A stretch of DNA of 64,000 bases from JAFGDH01 sp964441265 (GTDB lineage: Archaea > Aenigmatarchaeota > Aenigmatarchaeia > QMZP01 > QMZT01), in assembly GCA_964441265.1 (NCBI GenBank), contig CAYYKJ010000001.1:124001-188000 (forward strand). The letters are read 5' to 3'. Each line of letters starts with the position of its first letter. Position 1 is the stretch's first letter. A program made the position numbers and the translations under genes. The notes under the pieces are model-generated. The model was not told where the DNA came from and did not search any database. It saw only the letters and a program-made list of their open reading frames with translations. Positions 16,625-25,451 of this stretch are shown here, piece after piece.

Positions 16625-16987
16625 ATGGCAAAACGTATTCTGGGATTAATCGAAAAAGTGAGGATTATCGGCAAAAAGAAATCGAGGACCATCGAGGTTC
16701 TCGTTGACACGGGAGCGGCTGTCTCCTCGCTCGACAAGAAAATAGCAGAGAAGGTGGGATACGGAGATCCGGTGAGGATGATGAAAGTGAGGGCGCCCGC
16801 CACGAAGATCGTCAAGAAGAGGCCGGTGGTCAGCATGAAGATCAAGATTGGGGGGGAGATCATCGAAACGCAAGTGAACCTCAATGACAGGTCTCACATG
16901 AGATATCCTATGATCATAGGCAGAAACGTACTCAAAGACAATTTCACGGTGGACGTTTCCAGGAGCCCGAAGATAAGGAGGCAGTGA
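16625..16987 (+). CDS. Retropepsin-like putative protease (ATP-dependent zinc protease family, PF05618)
   Basis: 120 residues from the ATG at 16625, preceded by GGGTGG. The frame contains VDTGAAVSSLDKKIAE, a single pepsin-type DTG motif as in a homodimeric aspartic protease, and the C-terminal LNDRSHMRYPMIIGRNVL, which matches the LxDRxxMxFPxLLGR signature of the RimK-associated PF05618 family. Function is uncertain in this family. Diverges from the helicase gene. Confidence 0.75.
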   Translation: MAKRILGLIEKVRIIGKKKSRTIEVLVDTGAAVSSLDKKIAEKVGYGDPVRMMKVRAPATKIVKKRPVVSMKIKIGGEIIETQVNLNDRSHMRYPMIIGRNVLKDNFTVDVSRSPKIRRQ

Positions 16988-16994
16988 GCGTTAT

Positions 16995-17921
16995 TCAGAA
17001 CCGCTCTGAGAACATCCACGGGTGCGCCTTCTTGACCTCTTCCACGAAAACTTCTGGCGGGTAAAAGCCAACGTCCGAAACTATCCCGGCTATCAGGTCG
17101 GGATCCACCCTCTCGAAAGCGGGATTTCTTATCTTGACCCCCTTCGGCCTCCCGGACCACACTTCCGAAGGGGATCTCTGCTCGATCTCCTCGTCGTATC
17201 CAGCTATGCTTTCTGGATCGAATTTCCATGAATCCATGCAGGAATAGACGGGAACGTCATACCTGTCCGCCATGATGGCAAACATCTCGCTGCCTATCTT
17301 GTTCACTATGGCTCCATCTGAAGTCATGGCGTCTGAACCTATGAGCATCACGTCGCATTTCCTCAGAGCCATCCTGGCGGCGGAATCCACGAGCATGGTG
17401 ACGGGTATCCCCATCTTCGCGCAGTCCCTGGCGGTCTTCCTCCCCTGGTAAAGGGGACGGGTCTCCGTGTTGAAGACAATGAAAGATTTCCCCTGTTTTT
17501 TAGCGGAGCTCAGCACGTTCATGACCGAGGTTGAATGACAGTAAGTGAAAACGGAGAACCCTTTCCTTATCTTTCTCGATCCGGTGAGGGCTATTCTCTC
17601 CTCGGCCTCTTCGAAATGCCTCAGGGCTTCCCTCACCCTGCCGGAAATCCGCTTCTTTATGTCGGGAATCCCCGAATCCCCTCGTCTCATGACCGGGTCC
17701 ATGACGAACTTCAGGGAATTCCTCATGAGGGGCTCGGTAGGCCTCGTTCCGGAAAGCCTTTTGGAGGACTTTACCATATCGGAAAAAAGGGATTTCCTGC
17801 TGCCGTAATTTTTGGACATGACCCTGGACTTAAGTGCCTCGACGGCAGCGGCGGCGACATTCTCGGCTCCCTGAATTTTAACCGACTTTATGTCCCTGAT
17901 GGTGCGGGAGAATTTGTCCAT
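16995..17921 (-). CDS. eIF2B-related ribose-1,5-bisphosphate isomerase
   Basis: 308 residues, eIF2B alpha/beta/delta fold. The blocks TYCHSTSVMNVL (catalytic Cys candidate) and IGSDAMTSDGAIVNKIGS (catalytic Asp candidate) match the archaeal R15P isomerase group, which channels AMP ribose toward ribulose-1,5-bisphosphate and type III RuBisCO. Related archaeal eIF2B-like proteins of unclear role share these motifs, so the activity is an inference. AMP phosphorylase and RuBisCO are not in the window. Downstream of mre11 by 31 bases. Confidence 0.8.
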   Translation of the reverse strand: MDKFSRTIRDIKSVKIQGAENVAAAAVEALKSRVMSKNYGSRKSLFSDMVKSSKRLSGTRPTEPLMRNSLKFVMDPVMRRGDSGIPDIKKRISGRVREALRHFEEAEERIALTGSRKIRKGFSVFTYCHSTSVMNVLSSAKKQGKSFIVFNTETRPLYQGRKTARDCAKMGIPVTMLVDSAARMALRKCDVMLIGSDAMTSDGAIVNKIGSEMFAIMADRYDVPVYSCMDSWKFDPESIAGYDEEIEQRSPSEVWSGRPKGVKIRNPAFERVDPDLIAGIVSDVGFYPPEVFVEEVKKAHPWMFSERF

Positions 17922-17952
17922 GAATATTATTTATTCACGGGCTTAAAATAAA

Positions 17953-19209
17953 TTAGACCAGTGTTCTCTGCTTATGCCCCGGCTTTTCATTTTTATTCTC
18001 CGGGGTATTGCCTTCTTTGGTTTCTTCGGGAACCTGCTTTTTTTTCTCACCCACAGGAATTCTCTCCAGCTCCTTCCTCGCCTCTTCCATCTTACCCTCG
18101 CTGAGGAGGGCAAAAAGGTTCCCGAAGGATCTGGGATCCAGTCCTTCCTTCTCCAGATTCTCCGTAAGGAGCTTTTTTCCCAGTTCCTCCACGGAGAGCT
18201 TGTGCTCCTCCAGGGTCTTGGTGTCGAATTCCTTCTTCTTCCCGCTCTCCCTCTTGAGGGAAAGTATTACGCTGTCGGAAAACCTGGTTTCGATGTCGCT
18301 TATCTCGGAGGGCTCCGTTCCCTCGGGGAAACTGACCCTCACTATGGGCTTCTTTTCTCCGTTTTCCCGGATAATCTTGTTCATCTCCTCCTCGAAATTC
18401 TCCGAGTATCTGACGAAATAGAACATCCTCTGGTTCTCCAAATTAAATCTCTCCTCCTTCCCGGTCTCTGTATCGAACACGAAGAATCCCTTTCCCCTTC
18501 CCGCCTCCTCCTCCCTGAGTTGTGTGGGTATGAGCGAACCGGGAATTATGAGGGGCTTGCCGGAATACCCGGAAACCTTGGGATCGTGTATGTGGCCGTT
18601 GACGTAAAGGTCGAATCCACCGGGGAGGGCATTCAGGTCTATGGTCTTTTCCGCGTACATCAACTCGGTTATCGACTGATGGAGAACGAATATGTTGAAC
18701 GCCTCCTCCACCGGAGTGGGGCCCCATTCCTTTATCACGGACTCGGCGTATTGGTCAGGGACGCCGGAAAGCCCCTGCACGCAGACCTTCTCCCCCTCCT
18801 TCTCGAAAATCACCCCGTTGCAGTGCAGGTATATGAGGAACCCCGCCTTTTCCAGGGCCTGGACGGGATTCATCAGCCCCTTGACCCTCCTCTCATGCGT
18901 TCCGTGTATGGCAACCACCGGTGTTCCCATCAGGGGCATCTCGGACACGGATTCCCTGCTTTTGTCTCCCACGAAACCCGAAAGCATGGCAGAACTCTTC
19001 CTGAAAAGGGGCTTCTGGAGGACTTCCATCGCCCTGGAAAGCACTCCTGCGTCTGGATTTTTCGAGTCGAAGAGATCACCGGGAACCAGTATTATATCCG
19101 CGCCCTCGGCCTTGTCTAGTGCTTCGGAAACCGAATCGTAAGGGTCTTCCTCCCTCTCGGTTCCCCTGCCGAAACCGAAATGGAAGTCCGAGATTATCGC
19201 TATCTTCAT
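17953..19209 (-). CDS. mre11: DNA double-strand break repair nuclease Mre11
   Basis: 418 residues from the ATG at 19209 (MKIAIISDFHFGFG); upstream in-frame codons look non-coding. Phosphodiesterase motifs: DFHFG, PGDLFDS, HGTHERR, LHQS and NGHIHDP. In the third motif the usual GNHD is GTHE, so the metal-bridging Asn is Thr. The acidic/basic C-terminal 100 residues fit the Rad50-binding region. No rad50, herA or nurA is adjacent, unlike the common archaeal operon. Confidence 0.88.
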   Translation of the reverse strand: MKIAIISDFHFGFGRGTEREEDPYDSVSEALDKAEGADIILVPGDLFDSKNPDAGVLSRAMEVLQKPLFRKSSAMLSGFVGDKSRESVSEMPLMGTPVVAIHGTHERRVKGLMNPVQALEKAGFLIYLHCNGVIFEKEGEKVCVQGLSGVPDQYAESVIKEWGPTPVEEAFNIFVLHQSITELMYAEKTIDLNALPGGFDLYVNGHIHDPKVSGYSGKPLIIPGSLIPTQLREEEAGRGKGFFVFDTETGKEERFNLENQRMFYFVRYSENFEEEMNKIIRENGEKKPIVRVSFPEGTEPSEISDIETRFSDSVILSLKRESGKKKEFDTKTLEEHKLSVEELGKKLLTENLEKEGLDPRSFGNLFALLSEGKMEEARKELERIPVGEKKKQVPEETKEGNTPENKNEKPGHKQRTLV

Positions 19210-19337
19210 GGATAAGAATAAGAAGGCCAAATTAAAAAGGATTTCCCGCCAGGTTCTGCGAGAAAGGTCAAACTTAAAAGTCATATCTCCATAGGAATAT
19301 TATTCCCGGCTGTATCAACTATCGGAATGGTTTTCAG

Positions 19338-20753
19338 ATGTCAGGAATAATCGGAATATATTCGACTGGTGACGAAGGCATCGTTGATCAGTTGTTTTAC
19401 GGTCTGACCGCCCTCCAGCACAGGGGGGAAGAGGGCTGCGGAATAAGCGTTGACGACCAGAACTATTTTTATACCATAAAAAAAGAGGGGCTGGTTTATT
19501 ATTTTCTCAAGGACGAACTCCAGAAGCTGAAGAGAATGAATCCCCGGGCGGGCATAGGGCACACGCTCTATGAAAACAGCAGCGGAATGCAGCCCATGGA
19601 GCAGTGGGGGGAGAGGAACGTCAACATATCGCTTGCCATGGACGGTGTGCTTCTCGGATTCGGGGACAAGAAACATGACAGCATAATGAGGACCCTCTTC
19701 CTTTCCTGCCTCAAGGACAAGAGCGATATATATTCCGCCGTGGAGCTCCTCATGGAAAAGCTGGACGGCAGGGGACCTTACAACGTGGTGGTTCTCATGA
19801 GAAAGGAAGGGGAACTCTATCTGGTCGCCTTCCGGGATCCAAAGGGGATAAAGCCGATGTGCACTGGCAAGAAGAACGGGACATACGTAGTGGCTTCGGA
19901 AACGAAGGCACTGGACATTCTCGAAGCGGAGAACATCAGGGACGTGGAACCCGGCGAGGTCATAATTGTATCAAAGAAGGGCATGGAATCCAGGGTGGTC
20001 AGGAAAGACATACACGCCCACTGCGCCTTCGAATGGATATACTTCGCCGACCCTACCTCGACGATAGAGGGGAGGAACGTCTACACTGTCAGGAAGAAGC
20101 TGGGGAGGATGCTGGCCAAGAGATACCCTCTGGACGTCGACCTGGTGATGGCCTCACCGGATTCCGGGAGGGGGGTTGCCATAGGCTTCCACCAGGGGCT
20201 GAACGAGGGCAAGGAGGGGTTCATCCCCTTCGACGAGATATCGATAAAGAACCCCGGAGCAAAAAGGACGTTCCAGGTCGAGGACCCCGAGGAGAGGGCC
20301 ATGGCCGCGAGGGTCAAGTTTTTCGTGAACAAAGAACACGTCAAGGGAAAAAACATCGTCTGCGGAGACGATTCCATAGTTAGGGGGACGGTCATGAGAG
20401 ACGGAATGGTATACAAGCTGAGAAAGGCGGGTGCAGGGAAAATATCCACGGTGATATCATGTCCCCCGCTCCGCTATCCCTGCATAAAGGATCCCAAAGG
20501 AAAGACATTCGCCGCCCACGGGCTGACCGGTCCGATAGAGGAGGTAGGACACCAAGTAGCTGCGAAGCTCAACGTGGACCGGGTATGCTACCCGACGCTC
20601 AAAGAACTCGATGAGGCGATAGGGCATTCCGACACCTGCAAGGCATGCTTCAACGGAATGTACCCGATAAAGAGAAAATTCGTACCGCACATAGAAATAG
20701 AGGAAAAGAACATCTCATCCTTTACTGAAGACAAAGAAAAGAAAAGAGGCTAA
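19338..20753 (+). CDS. purF: Amidophosphoribosyltransferase with degenerate glutaminase domain
   Basis: 471 residues. First step of purine synthesis (PRPP to phosphoribosylamine). The phosphoribosyltransferase half is intact: ASPDSGRGVAIG, RTFQVEDPEERA and the PRPP loop GDDSIVRGTV. The N-terminal Ntn domain keeps its fold (ALQHRGEEGCG) but the nucleophile Cys after Met1 is Ser (codon TCA), the glutamine-binding Arg of GHxRYST is Leu (GHTLYENSS), and the NG of the oxyanion loop is DG. Probably uses free ammonia, or the Ser acts as a weak nucleophile. No upstream in-frame start restores a Cys. The stop overlaps kae1 by 4 bases (convergent). Confidence 0.92.
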   Translation: MSGIIGIYSTGDEGIVDQLFYGLTALQHRGEEGCGISVDDQNYFYTIKKEGLVYYFLKDELQKLKRMNPRAGIGHTLYENSSGMQPMEQWGERNVNISLAMDGVLLGFGDKKHDSIMRTLFLSCLKDKSDIYSAVELLMEKLDGRGPYNVVVLMRKEGELYLVAFRDPKGIKPMCTGKKNGTYVVASETKALDILEAENIRDVEPGEVIIVSKKGMESRVVRKDIHAHCAFEWIYFADPTSTIEGRNVYTVRKKLGRMLAKRYPLDVDLVMASPDSGRGVAIGFHQGLNEGKEGFIPFDEISIKNPGAKRTFQVEDPEERAMAARVKFFVNKEHVKGKNIVCGDDSIVRGTVMRDGMVYKLRKAGAGKISTVISCPPLRYPCIKDPKGKTFAAHGLTGPIEEVGHQVAAKLNVDRVCYPTLKELDEAIGHSDTCKACFNGMYPIKRKFVPHIEIEEKNISSFTEDKEKKRG

Positions 20754-21730
20754 ATCCAGCCTATCTCCACCTGATCGGTTCTCCAGGCCGAATCTATATC
20801 CGCGTTTTTCGGGTCAATTCCATTCCCCGATTTTCCGGCGAGTATGCCGTTCCATGCGATCATGGCCCCGTTGTCACCCGAGTACTCCCTGGGGACCACT
20901 TCGAACTTCCCTCCCCTCTCGAGGGACATGGTCTCCAGCATCTCCTGGAGCCGCTTGTTGGCGGCGACTCCTCCGGTCAGGAGCACCTGACTCTTTCCTA
21001 GATGGGCGAGCGCCCTTTCGGTCACCTCGGTGAGCATGGAGAAGAAGACCTCCTGTATCGAATAGCAAACATTCTCTATAGGCTCCCCCAGCCTGTGCTT
21101 CTTGAGGCATTCCGTCAGTATGCCGGAGAAGGAGAGGTCCATCCCCTTCACAACGTAAGGGAGCTTCACCCATTTTCCCTTCCTGGCGGTCTCTTCTATC
21201 TTCGGTGCCTGGGGGAAATCAAGACCCAGCTTGCGGCCGAACTTGTCGAGGGCATTCCCGATTCCTATGTCCATGGTCTCCCCGAAAACCCGGTAGCGGC
21301 CTTCAGCGAAGGAAATGATCTGGGTGTTCGCCCCGGACACGTATACCACAACCGGGTTATCCAGCCCCGTTGTCACCCTCCCTATTTCTATGTGGGCGAC
21401 GCAGTGGTTCACGGGGATGACGGATTTCCCGTATTTCTCGGAAAGGGACTTGACGAAATTGGCACCCGCGTGAAGGCATGGCGGAAGTCCGGGTCCCCTG
21501 GAATATGCGATAAGTTCAATATCTTCCATTTTAAGATTCGCCTTTTCAAGCGCCTTCCCGGTAACCCATTCCGCGACCTTCTCGTGGTGCTTTTTGGCAT
21601 CCATGGGAACTATGCCCCACCCGGACATGGGCATGTAGACGTTTCTGCTGTTGGAGAGTATGGTCCCCTTTCCATTGGCTATTCCCGCACCGAATGTGTG
21701 GGCGGTGGACTCTATCCCGAGACAAATCAT
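20750..21730 (-). CDS. kae1: tRNA N6-threonylcarbamoyladenosine synthase subunit Kae1
   Basis: 326 residues, the universal Kae1/TsaD family that transfers threonylcarbamoyl to A37 of ANN-decoding tRNAs within the KEOPS complex. ASKHA fold motifs are visible: GIESTAHT at the N-terminus, metal-binding NHCVAHIEIGR (HxxxH), YVSGANTQI and LLTGGVAANKRL, ending with the GDNGAMIAW block. The Bud32 kinase, fused in many archaea, is not fused here and is not next to it. A TATA-like TTTTTAATATG is about 25-30 bases upstream. Confidence 0.95.
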   Translation of the reverse strand: MICLGIESTAHTFGAGIANGKGTILSNSRNVYMPMSGWGIVPMDAKKHHEKVAEWVTGKALEKANLKMEDIELIAYSRGPGLPPCLHAGANFVKSLSEKYGKSVIPVNHCVAHIEIGRVTTGLDNPVVVYVSGANTQIISFAEGRYRVFGETMDIGIGNALDKFGRKLGLDFPQAPKIEETARKGKWVKLPYVVKGMDLSFSGILTECLKKHRLGEPIENVCYSIQEVFFSMLTEVTERALAHLGKSQVLLTGGVAANKRLQEMLETMSLERGGKFEVVPREYSGDNGAMIAWNGILAGKSGNGIDPKNADIDSAWRTDQVEIGWI

Positions 21731-21838
21731 AGAAATAAATTAACCTGCATATTAAAAACATCCAGATGGAAAAATGACCTTTCCGAAAAGGTTTCCCCAT
21801 CAAGATAAGATTAATTAAACACCAGAAGAATAAAGGAT

Positions 21839-22936
21839 ATGGGATGGCAAAAAAAGCTGGATAGAAACATACGTACCGTCGAAGAGCTGAAAAGACACAT
21901 AGAACTGTCAGAAGATGAGGAACGAAAAATAAGAGAGGTAGTGCGCATACATCCCATGAACATAAGCCATTACTACATATCACTGATAAACAAAGAGGAT
22001 CCAGAGGATCCCATAAGAAAGATGATTGTCCCATCGCCCAAGGAATTGAAAGCCATTGGCCATTACGATACGAGCGGGGAAAAATCGAACACAAAGGCAC
22101 CCGGCATCCAGCATAAATACAGCCAAACGGCCCTTGTCCTTGCAACAAATCAATGCGGATCTTATTGCAGATTCTGTTTCCGGAAGCGCCTCGTAGGGTT
22201 ACCGAACGAGGAGATAATAGAAAGATTCGGTATCGCAGTGGATTACATAAAAAAGCACAAGGATATAAACAATGTCCTCATAACCGGAGGTGATCCTTTC
22301 ATACTGAAAACAGAGGTCATCGAGAATTTCCTCAGAATGCTCGCTCCGATCGGGCATCTGGATTTCATAAGATTCGGGACGCGCACGCCCGTAACATTTC
22401 CTTCCAGAATAATCGGGGGCAAGCCTCTGCTGAAAGTGCTGGAACGGTACAACAAAAAGAAAAAATTATATGTCGTGACACATTTCAACCATCCGAGAGA
22501 AATCACACCCAAATCAACAAAAGCGATAAAACTGCTGCTGGGCAGGAACATAGTAATCAGTAACCAGAGCGTTCTGATGAAAGGCGTCAATGATGACCCT
22601 GATACCATTGCAGAGCTCATGAACGGACTTACCAGAATAGGAGTTGTCCCTTACTATCTTTTCCAGTGCAGGCCCGTAAAAAGGGTAAAGAGCCATTTCC
22701 AGGTTCCTCTCGCGAAGGGATACAAAATAGTGGAAGCTGCAAAGTCCAAGCTCAACGGCCACGGGAAGCGTTTCAAATATGCCATGTCCCACAGAACGGG
22801 AAAAATTGAAATAGTGGGCATAATGGACGGCTATATCTATCTCAAGCAGCACGAATGTAAGTGCCCCAAAAACACAGGCAGGTTCTTCAGAAGAAAACTA
22901 AACGATAACGGCGGCTGGCTTGATGATTTTCAATAG
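21839..22936 (+). CDS. KamA-like radical SAM protein (lysine 2,3-aminomutase family)
   Basis: 365 residues. The radical SAM motif CGSYCRFCFRKR (CxxxCxxC) and GGDP after it are present, and the order of blocks follows lysine 2,3-aminomutase: N-terminal helical segment, HKYSQTALVLATNQC, ITGGDPF, and a C-terminal MSHRTGKIEIVG segment holding the likely PLP lysine. Amino acid substrate unknown; could be an amino-acid mutase or a modification enzyme. Base composition is more A-rich than its neighbours, which may mean recent acquisition. Divergent from kae1. Confidence 0.8.
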   Translation: MGWQKKLDRNIRTVEELKRHIELSEDEERKIREVVRIHPMNISHYYISLINKEDPEDPIRKMIVPSPKELKAIGHYDTSGEKSNTKAPGIQHKYSQTALVLATNQCGSYCRFCFRKRLVGLPNEEIIERFGIAVDYIKKHKDINNVLITGGDPFILKTEVIENFLRMLAPIGHLDFIRFGTRTPVTFPSRIIGGKPLLKVLERYNKKKKLYVVTHFNHPREITPKSTKAIKLLLGRNIVISNQSVLMKGVNDDPDTIAELMNGLTRIGVVPYYLFQCRPVKRVKSHFQVPLAKGYKIVEAAKSKLNGHGKRFKYAMSHRTGKIEIVGIMDGYIYLKQHECKCPKNTGRFFRRKLNDNGGWLDDFQ

Positions 22937-22960
22937 ATAAGTAATATCTTCATACCATCA

Positions 22961-22970
22961 TTTTTAAAAA
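22961..22970 (+). promoter_or_regulatory. TATA box of purD
   Basis: TTTTTAAAAA, centred about 28 bases before the purD ATG at 22994, the spacing for a leaderless mRNA. Confidence 0.55.
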
Positions 22971-22993
22971 CCCGCTTGATTGAATAGCAATAT

Positions 22994-24310
22994 ATGGGTA
23001 TTAAGGTTCTTCTCTTGGGCAACGGGGCCAGGGAGCATTCGATCGCCGAAGCAATTCTGCGATCCCCCCGGAAACCGGAACTGTATTCATATCTCAAGGC
23101 AATGAACCCGGGCATAACAAGACTATCCAAAAGAAATGAGCAGGGTAAGTACGATGACCTCGAAAGGATAAGGAACTTTGCCAAAAATGTCAATCCGGAT
23201 TTCTGTGTAATAGGGCCGGAGGCCCCCCTGGACTTCGGGGTCGTGGACATGCTCGCCAAGGAAGGAATCCCTTCGGTGGGCCCCACCAAGCACCTATCCC
23301 AACTGGAGACCTCCAAGTCCTTCACCCGCACGCTGATGGAGAAACACAACATACCCGGGACCCCGGAATTTCAGATATTCACCGATACCGTCGGGATAAA
23401 GGAGTTCATCCGCTCTCTGGAATCCTTCGTCATAAAACCGGACGGGCTGACCGGAGGAAAGGGGGTCAAGGTCCACGGGGAGCACCTCAAGGACGCTGAT
23501 GATGCACTGGAATACTGCAAAGAAGTCCTGAAGACTCATCCTGCCGTCGTGATAGAAGAAAGGCTGGAGGGCGAAGAGTTCTCGCTGCAGAGCTTTACGG
23601 ACGGGAAGCACGTGCTGGATTCCCCGCCCGCGCAGGACCACAAGCGGGCATACGACGGGGACATTGGAGAAAATACGGGTGGCATGGGCTCCTATTCATG
23701 CTCTGACCACCTCCTGCCGTTCCTTGAAAAGAAGGATATTGAAGAGGCTCACAGGATCACGGAGCTCATGGCGAAGGCCATAAGACTTGAAACCGGATCC
23801 CTGTACAGGGGCGTCATGTACGGGGGCTTCATACTCACCAGGGACGGAGTAAAGCTCATAGAATACAACGCCCGACTGGGGGACCCGGAGGCGATGAACG
23901 TGCTTCCAATACTCTCATCGGATTTCATGGAGATATGTTACGGTATAATAAACGGGGACCTGGAAAGGGCCGATGCGTCGTTCGAGAACAAATCAACGGT
24001 ATGTAAATACGTGGTACCCAAGGGATATCCGGTCAACCCCGCCAAGGGGGAAAGGATAGAAGTCAGTCCGGGGACCGGAGCCAGCATGTATTACGCCTCA
24101 GTGGACCAGAAGGAGGACGGACTTTACATGTCCGGATCGAGGGCCATCGCCTTCGTGGGAATCTCGGAGAGACTGGAAGAGGCAGAAAGGATCGCCCAGC
24201 AGGCGCTGGGATCAGTAAGGGGAAACATATTCTTCAGAAAGGATATAGGTACACCGAATCTCATACAGAAAAGGATAGATCACATGAAGATGATAAGGGG
24301 AAAATCCTGA
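22994..24310 (+). CDS. purD: Phosphoribosylamine-glycine ligase (GAR synthetase)
   Basis: 438 residues. ATP-grasp enzyme joining phosphoribosylamine and glycine. GNGAREHSIA opens the protein, and IGPEAPLDFG, KPDGLTGGKGVKV (ATP-binding lysines) and EYNARLGDPEAM (magnesium site) are all typical. Overlaps folD in a TGATG junction, so the two are translationally coupled. Confidence 0.96.
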   Translation: MGIKVLLLGNGAREHSIAEAILRSPRKPELYSYLKAMNPGITRLSKRNEQGKYDDLERIRNFAKNVNPDFCVIGPEAPLDFGVVDMLAKEGIPSVGPTKHLSQLETSKSFTRTLMEKHNIPGTPEFQIFTDTVGIKEFIRSLESFVIKPDGLTGGKGVKVHGEHLKDADDALEYCKEVLKTHPAVVIEERLEGEEFSLQSFTDGKHVLDSPPAQDHKRAYDGDIGENTGGMGSYSCSDHLLPFLEKKDIEEAHRITELMAKAIRLETGSLYRGVMYGGFILTRDGVKLIEYNARLGDPEAMNVLPILSSDFMEICYGIINGDLERADASFENKSTVCKYVVPKGYPVNPAKGERIEVSPGTGASMYYASVDQKEDGLYMSGSRAIAFVGISERLEEAERIAQQALGSVRGNIFFRKDIGTPNLIQKRIDHMKMIRGKS

Positions 24311-25155
24311 TGCCGGCGAAGATAATGGACGGCAGGGAGCTGTCCGGCAGGATAAAGGACGATCTGGAAAAGAGGGCAGGGATCCTGAAGCAGAAGGGCA
24401 TAACTCCCAAGCTCGTTGTGATTCTCGCGGGCAGCGACCCGGCATCCGACGTTTACGTCAGGAGCAAGATGAGGAGATCGGAGGAGATAGGAATCGCTTC
24501 GGAACTCATCAGGTACCCCGAAAACGTGACCGAAAAGGAGCTCCTGGATAAGATCAGGGAACTAAACGGGGACCGGGAGGTCCATGGGATACTCGTCCAG
24601 CTCCCGCTTCCCGGCCAGATAAACGAGAGGAACGTGATAGACTCGATCGATCCGGGAAAGGACGTGGACGGTTTCTCCCCGGTGAACGTGGGGAACCTGC
24701 TCATAGGGGAGACCGCCTTCGAATCCTGCACACCCAAGGGAATCATGAGGATGCTGGATCATGAAGGGATCCCTATCGAAGGGAAGGAGGTCGTAATCAT
24801 CAACCGCTCCAACATCGTGGGGAAGCCGCTGACCGCCATGATGATAAAGAGGAGCGGAACCATCACCGTGTGTCATTCAAGGACGAAGGATATCTCCTTC
24901 CATGCAAAGCGGGCGGACATACTGGTCACCGCCGTGGGCAGGGCAAAATTCATAACCGCGGACATGATCAAGGAAGGGGCCGTGGTCATCGACGTGGGGA
25001 TGAACAGGGACGAGAACGACAAGCTCTGCGGGGACGCCGATTTCGGAAAGGTGAAAGAAAAAGCGGGCTACATAACCCCCGTTCCCGGCGGGGTGGGGCC
25101 TATGACCGTAATCATGCTCATGGAGAACACGATTATAGCGGCCGAGAACTTGTGA
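24310..25155 (+). CDS. folD: Methylene-THF dehydrogenase / methenyl-THF cyclohydrolase
   Basis: 281 residues. Supplies 10-formyl-THF, the one-carbon donor required by PurN and PurH encoded nearby. YVRSKMRRSEEIGI holds the catalytic Tyr and Lys, LPLPGQINE the Asp/Gln loop region, NRSNIVGKPL the dinucleotide-binding segment, and PGGVGPMTVIMLMENT the C-terminal signature. Its presence with purN suggests a folate-type rather than tetrahydromethanopterin one-carbon pool. Confidence 0.96.
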   Translation: MPAKIMDGRELSGRIKDDLEKRAGILKQKGITPKLVVILAGSDPASDVYVRSKMRRSEEIGIASELIRYPENVTEKELLDKIRELNGDREVHGILVQLPLPGQINERNVIDSIDPGKDVDGFSPVNVGNLLIGETAFESCTPKGIMRMLDHEGIPIEGKEVVIINRSNIVGKPLTAMMIKRSGTITVCHSRTKDISFHAKRADILVTAVGRAKFITADMIKEGAVVIDVGMNRDENDKLCGDADFGKVKEKAGYITPVPGGVGPMTVIMLMENTIIAAENL

Positions 25156-25219
25156 TCCGAATTATTAAAAATATTTCTTTAATATCTCTTTAAATAATAT
25201 ATACTACTAGAAAGTAAAG

Positions 25220-25441
25220 ATGGAAAAATATACAATAATTTCAAAGGACGGGCAAGGTCCTCTGATAAGTCTGAGAAATGACGCGCAAAATTATTTGTCT
25301 AAACTGAATGAATATAAACCGGAAAATTTCAATCTGGATCCAAACGGCAATAAGGGCAAACCGCAATTGACAGTGACCGGCGTCACTGAATCCTGTGTTC
25401 AGAAGTTGTTAGAAAGGCACAGAAGATGCAAACTAAAATAA
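25220..25441 (+). CDS. Hypothetical protein (73 residues)
   Basis: Not recognised. A charged small protein with a basic C-terminus (LLERHRRCKLK). A TATA-like TTTAAATAATATA (about 25190-25203) sits 20-30 bases upstream of the ATG, which would suit a leaderless transcript. The composition is A-rich compared with folD. It faces the radical SAM pseudogene. Confidence 0.5.
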   Translation: MEKYTIISKDGQGPLISLRNDAQNYLSKLNEYKPENFNLDPNGNKGKPQLTVTGVTESCVQKLLERHRRCKLK

Positions 25442-25451
25442 CAAATAATTT

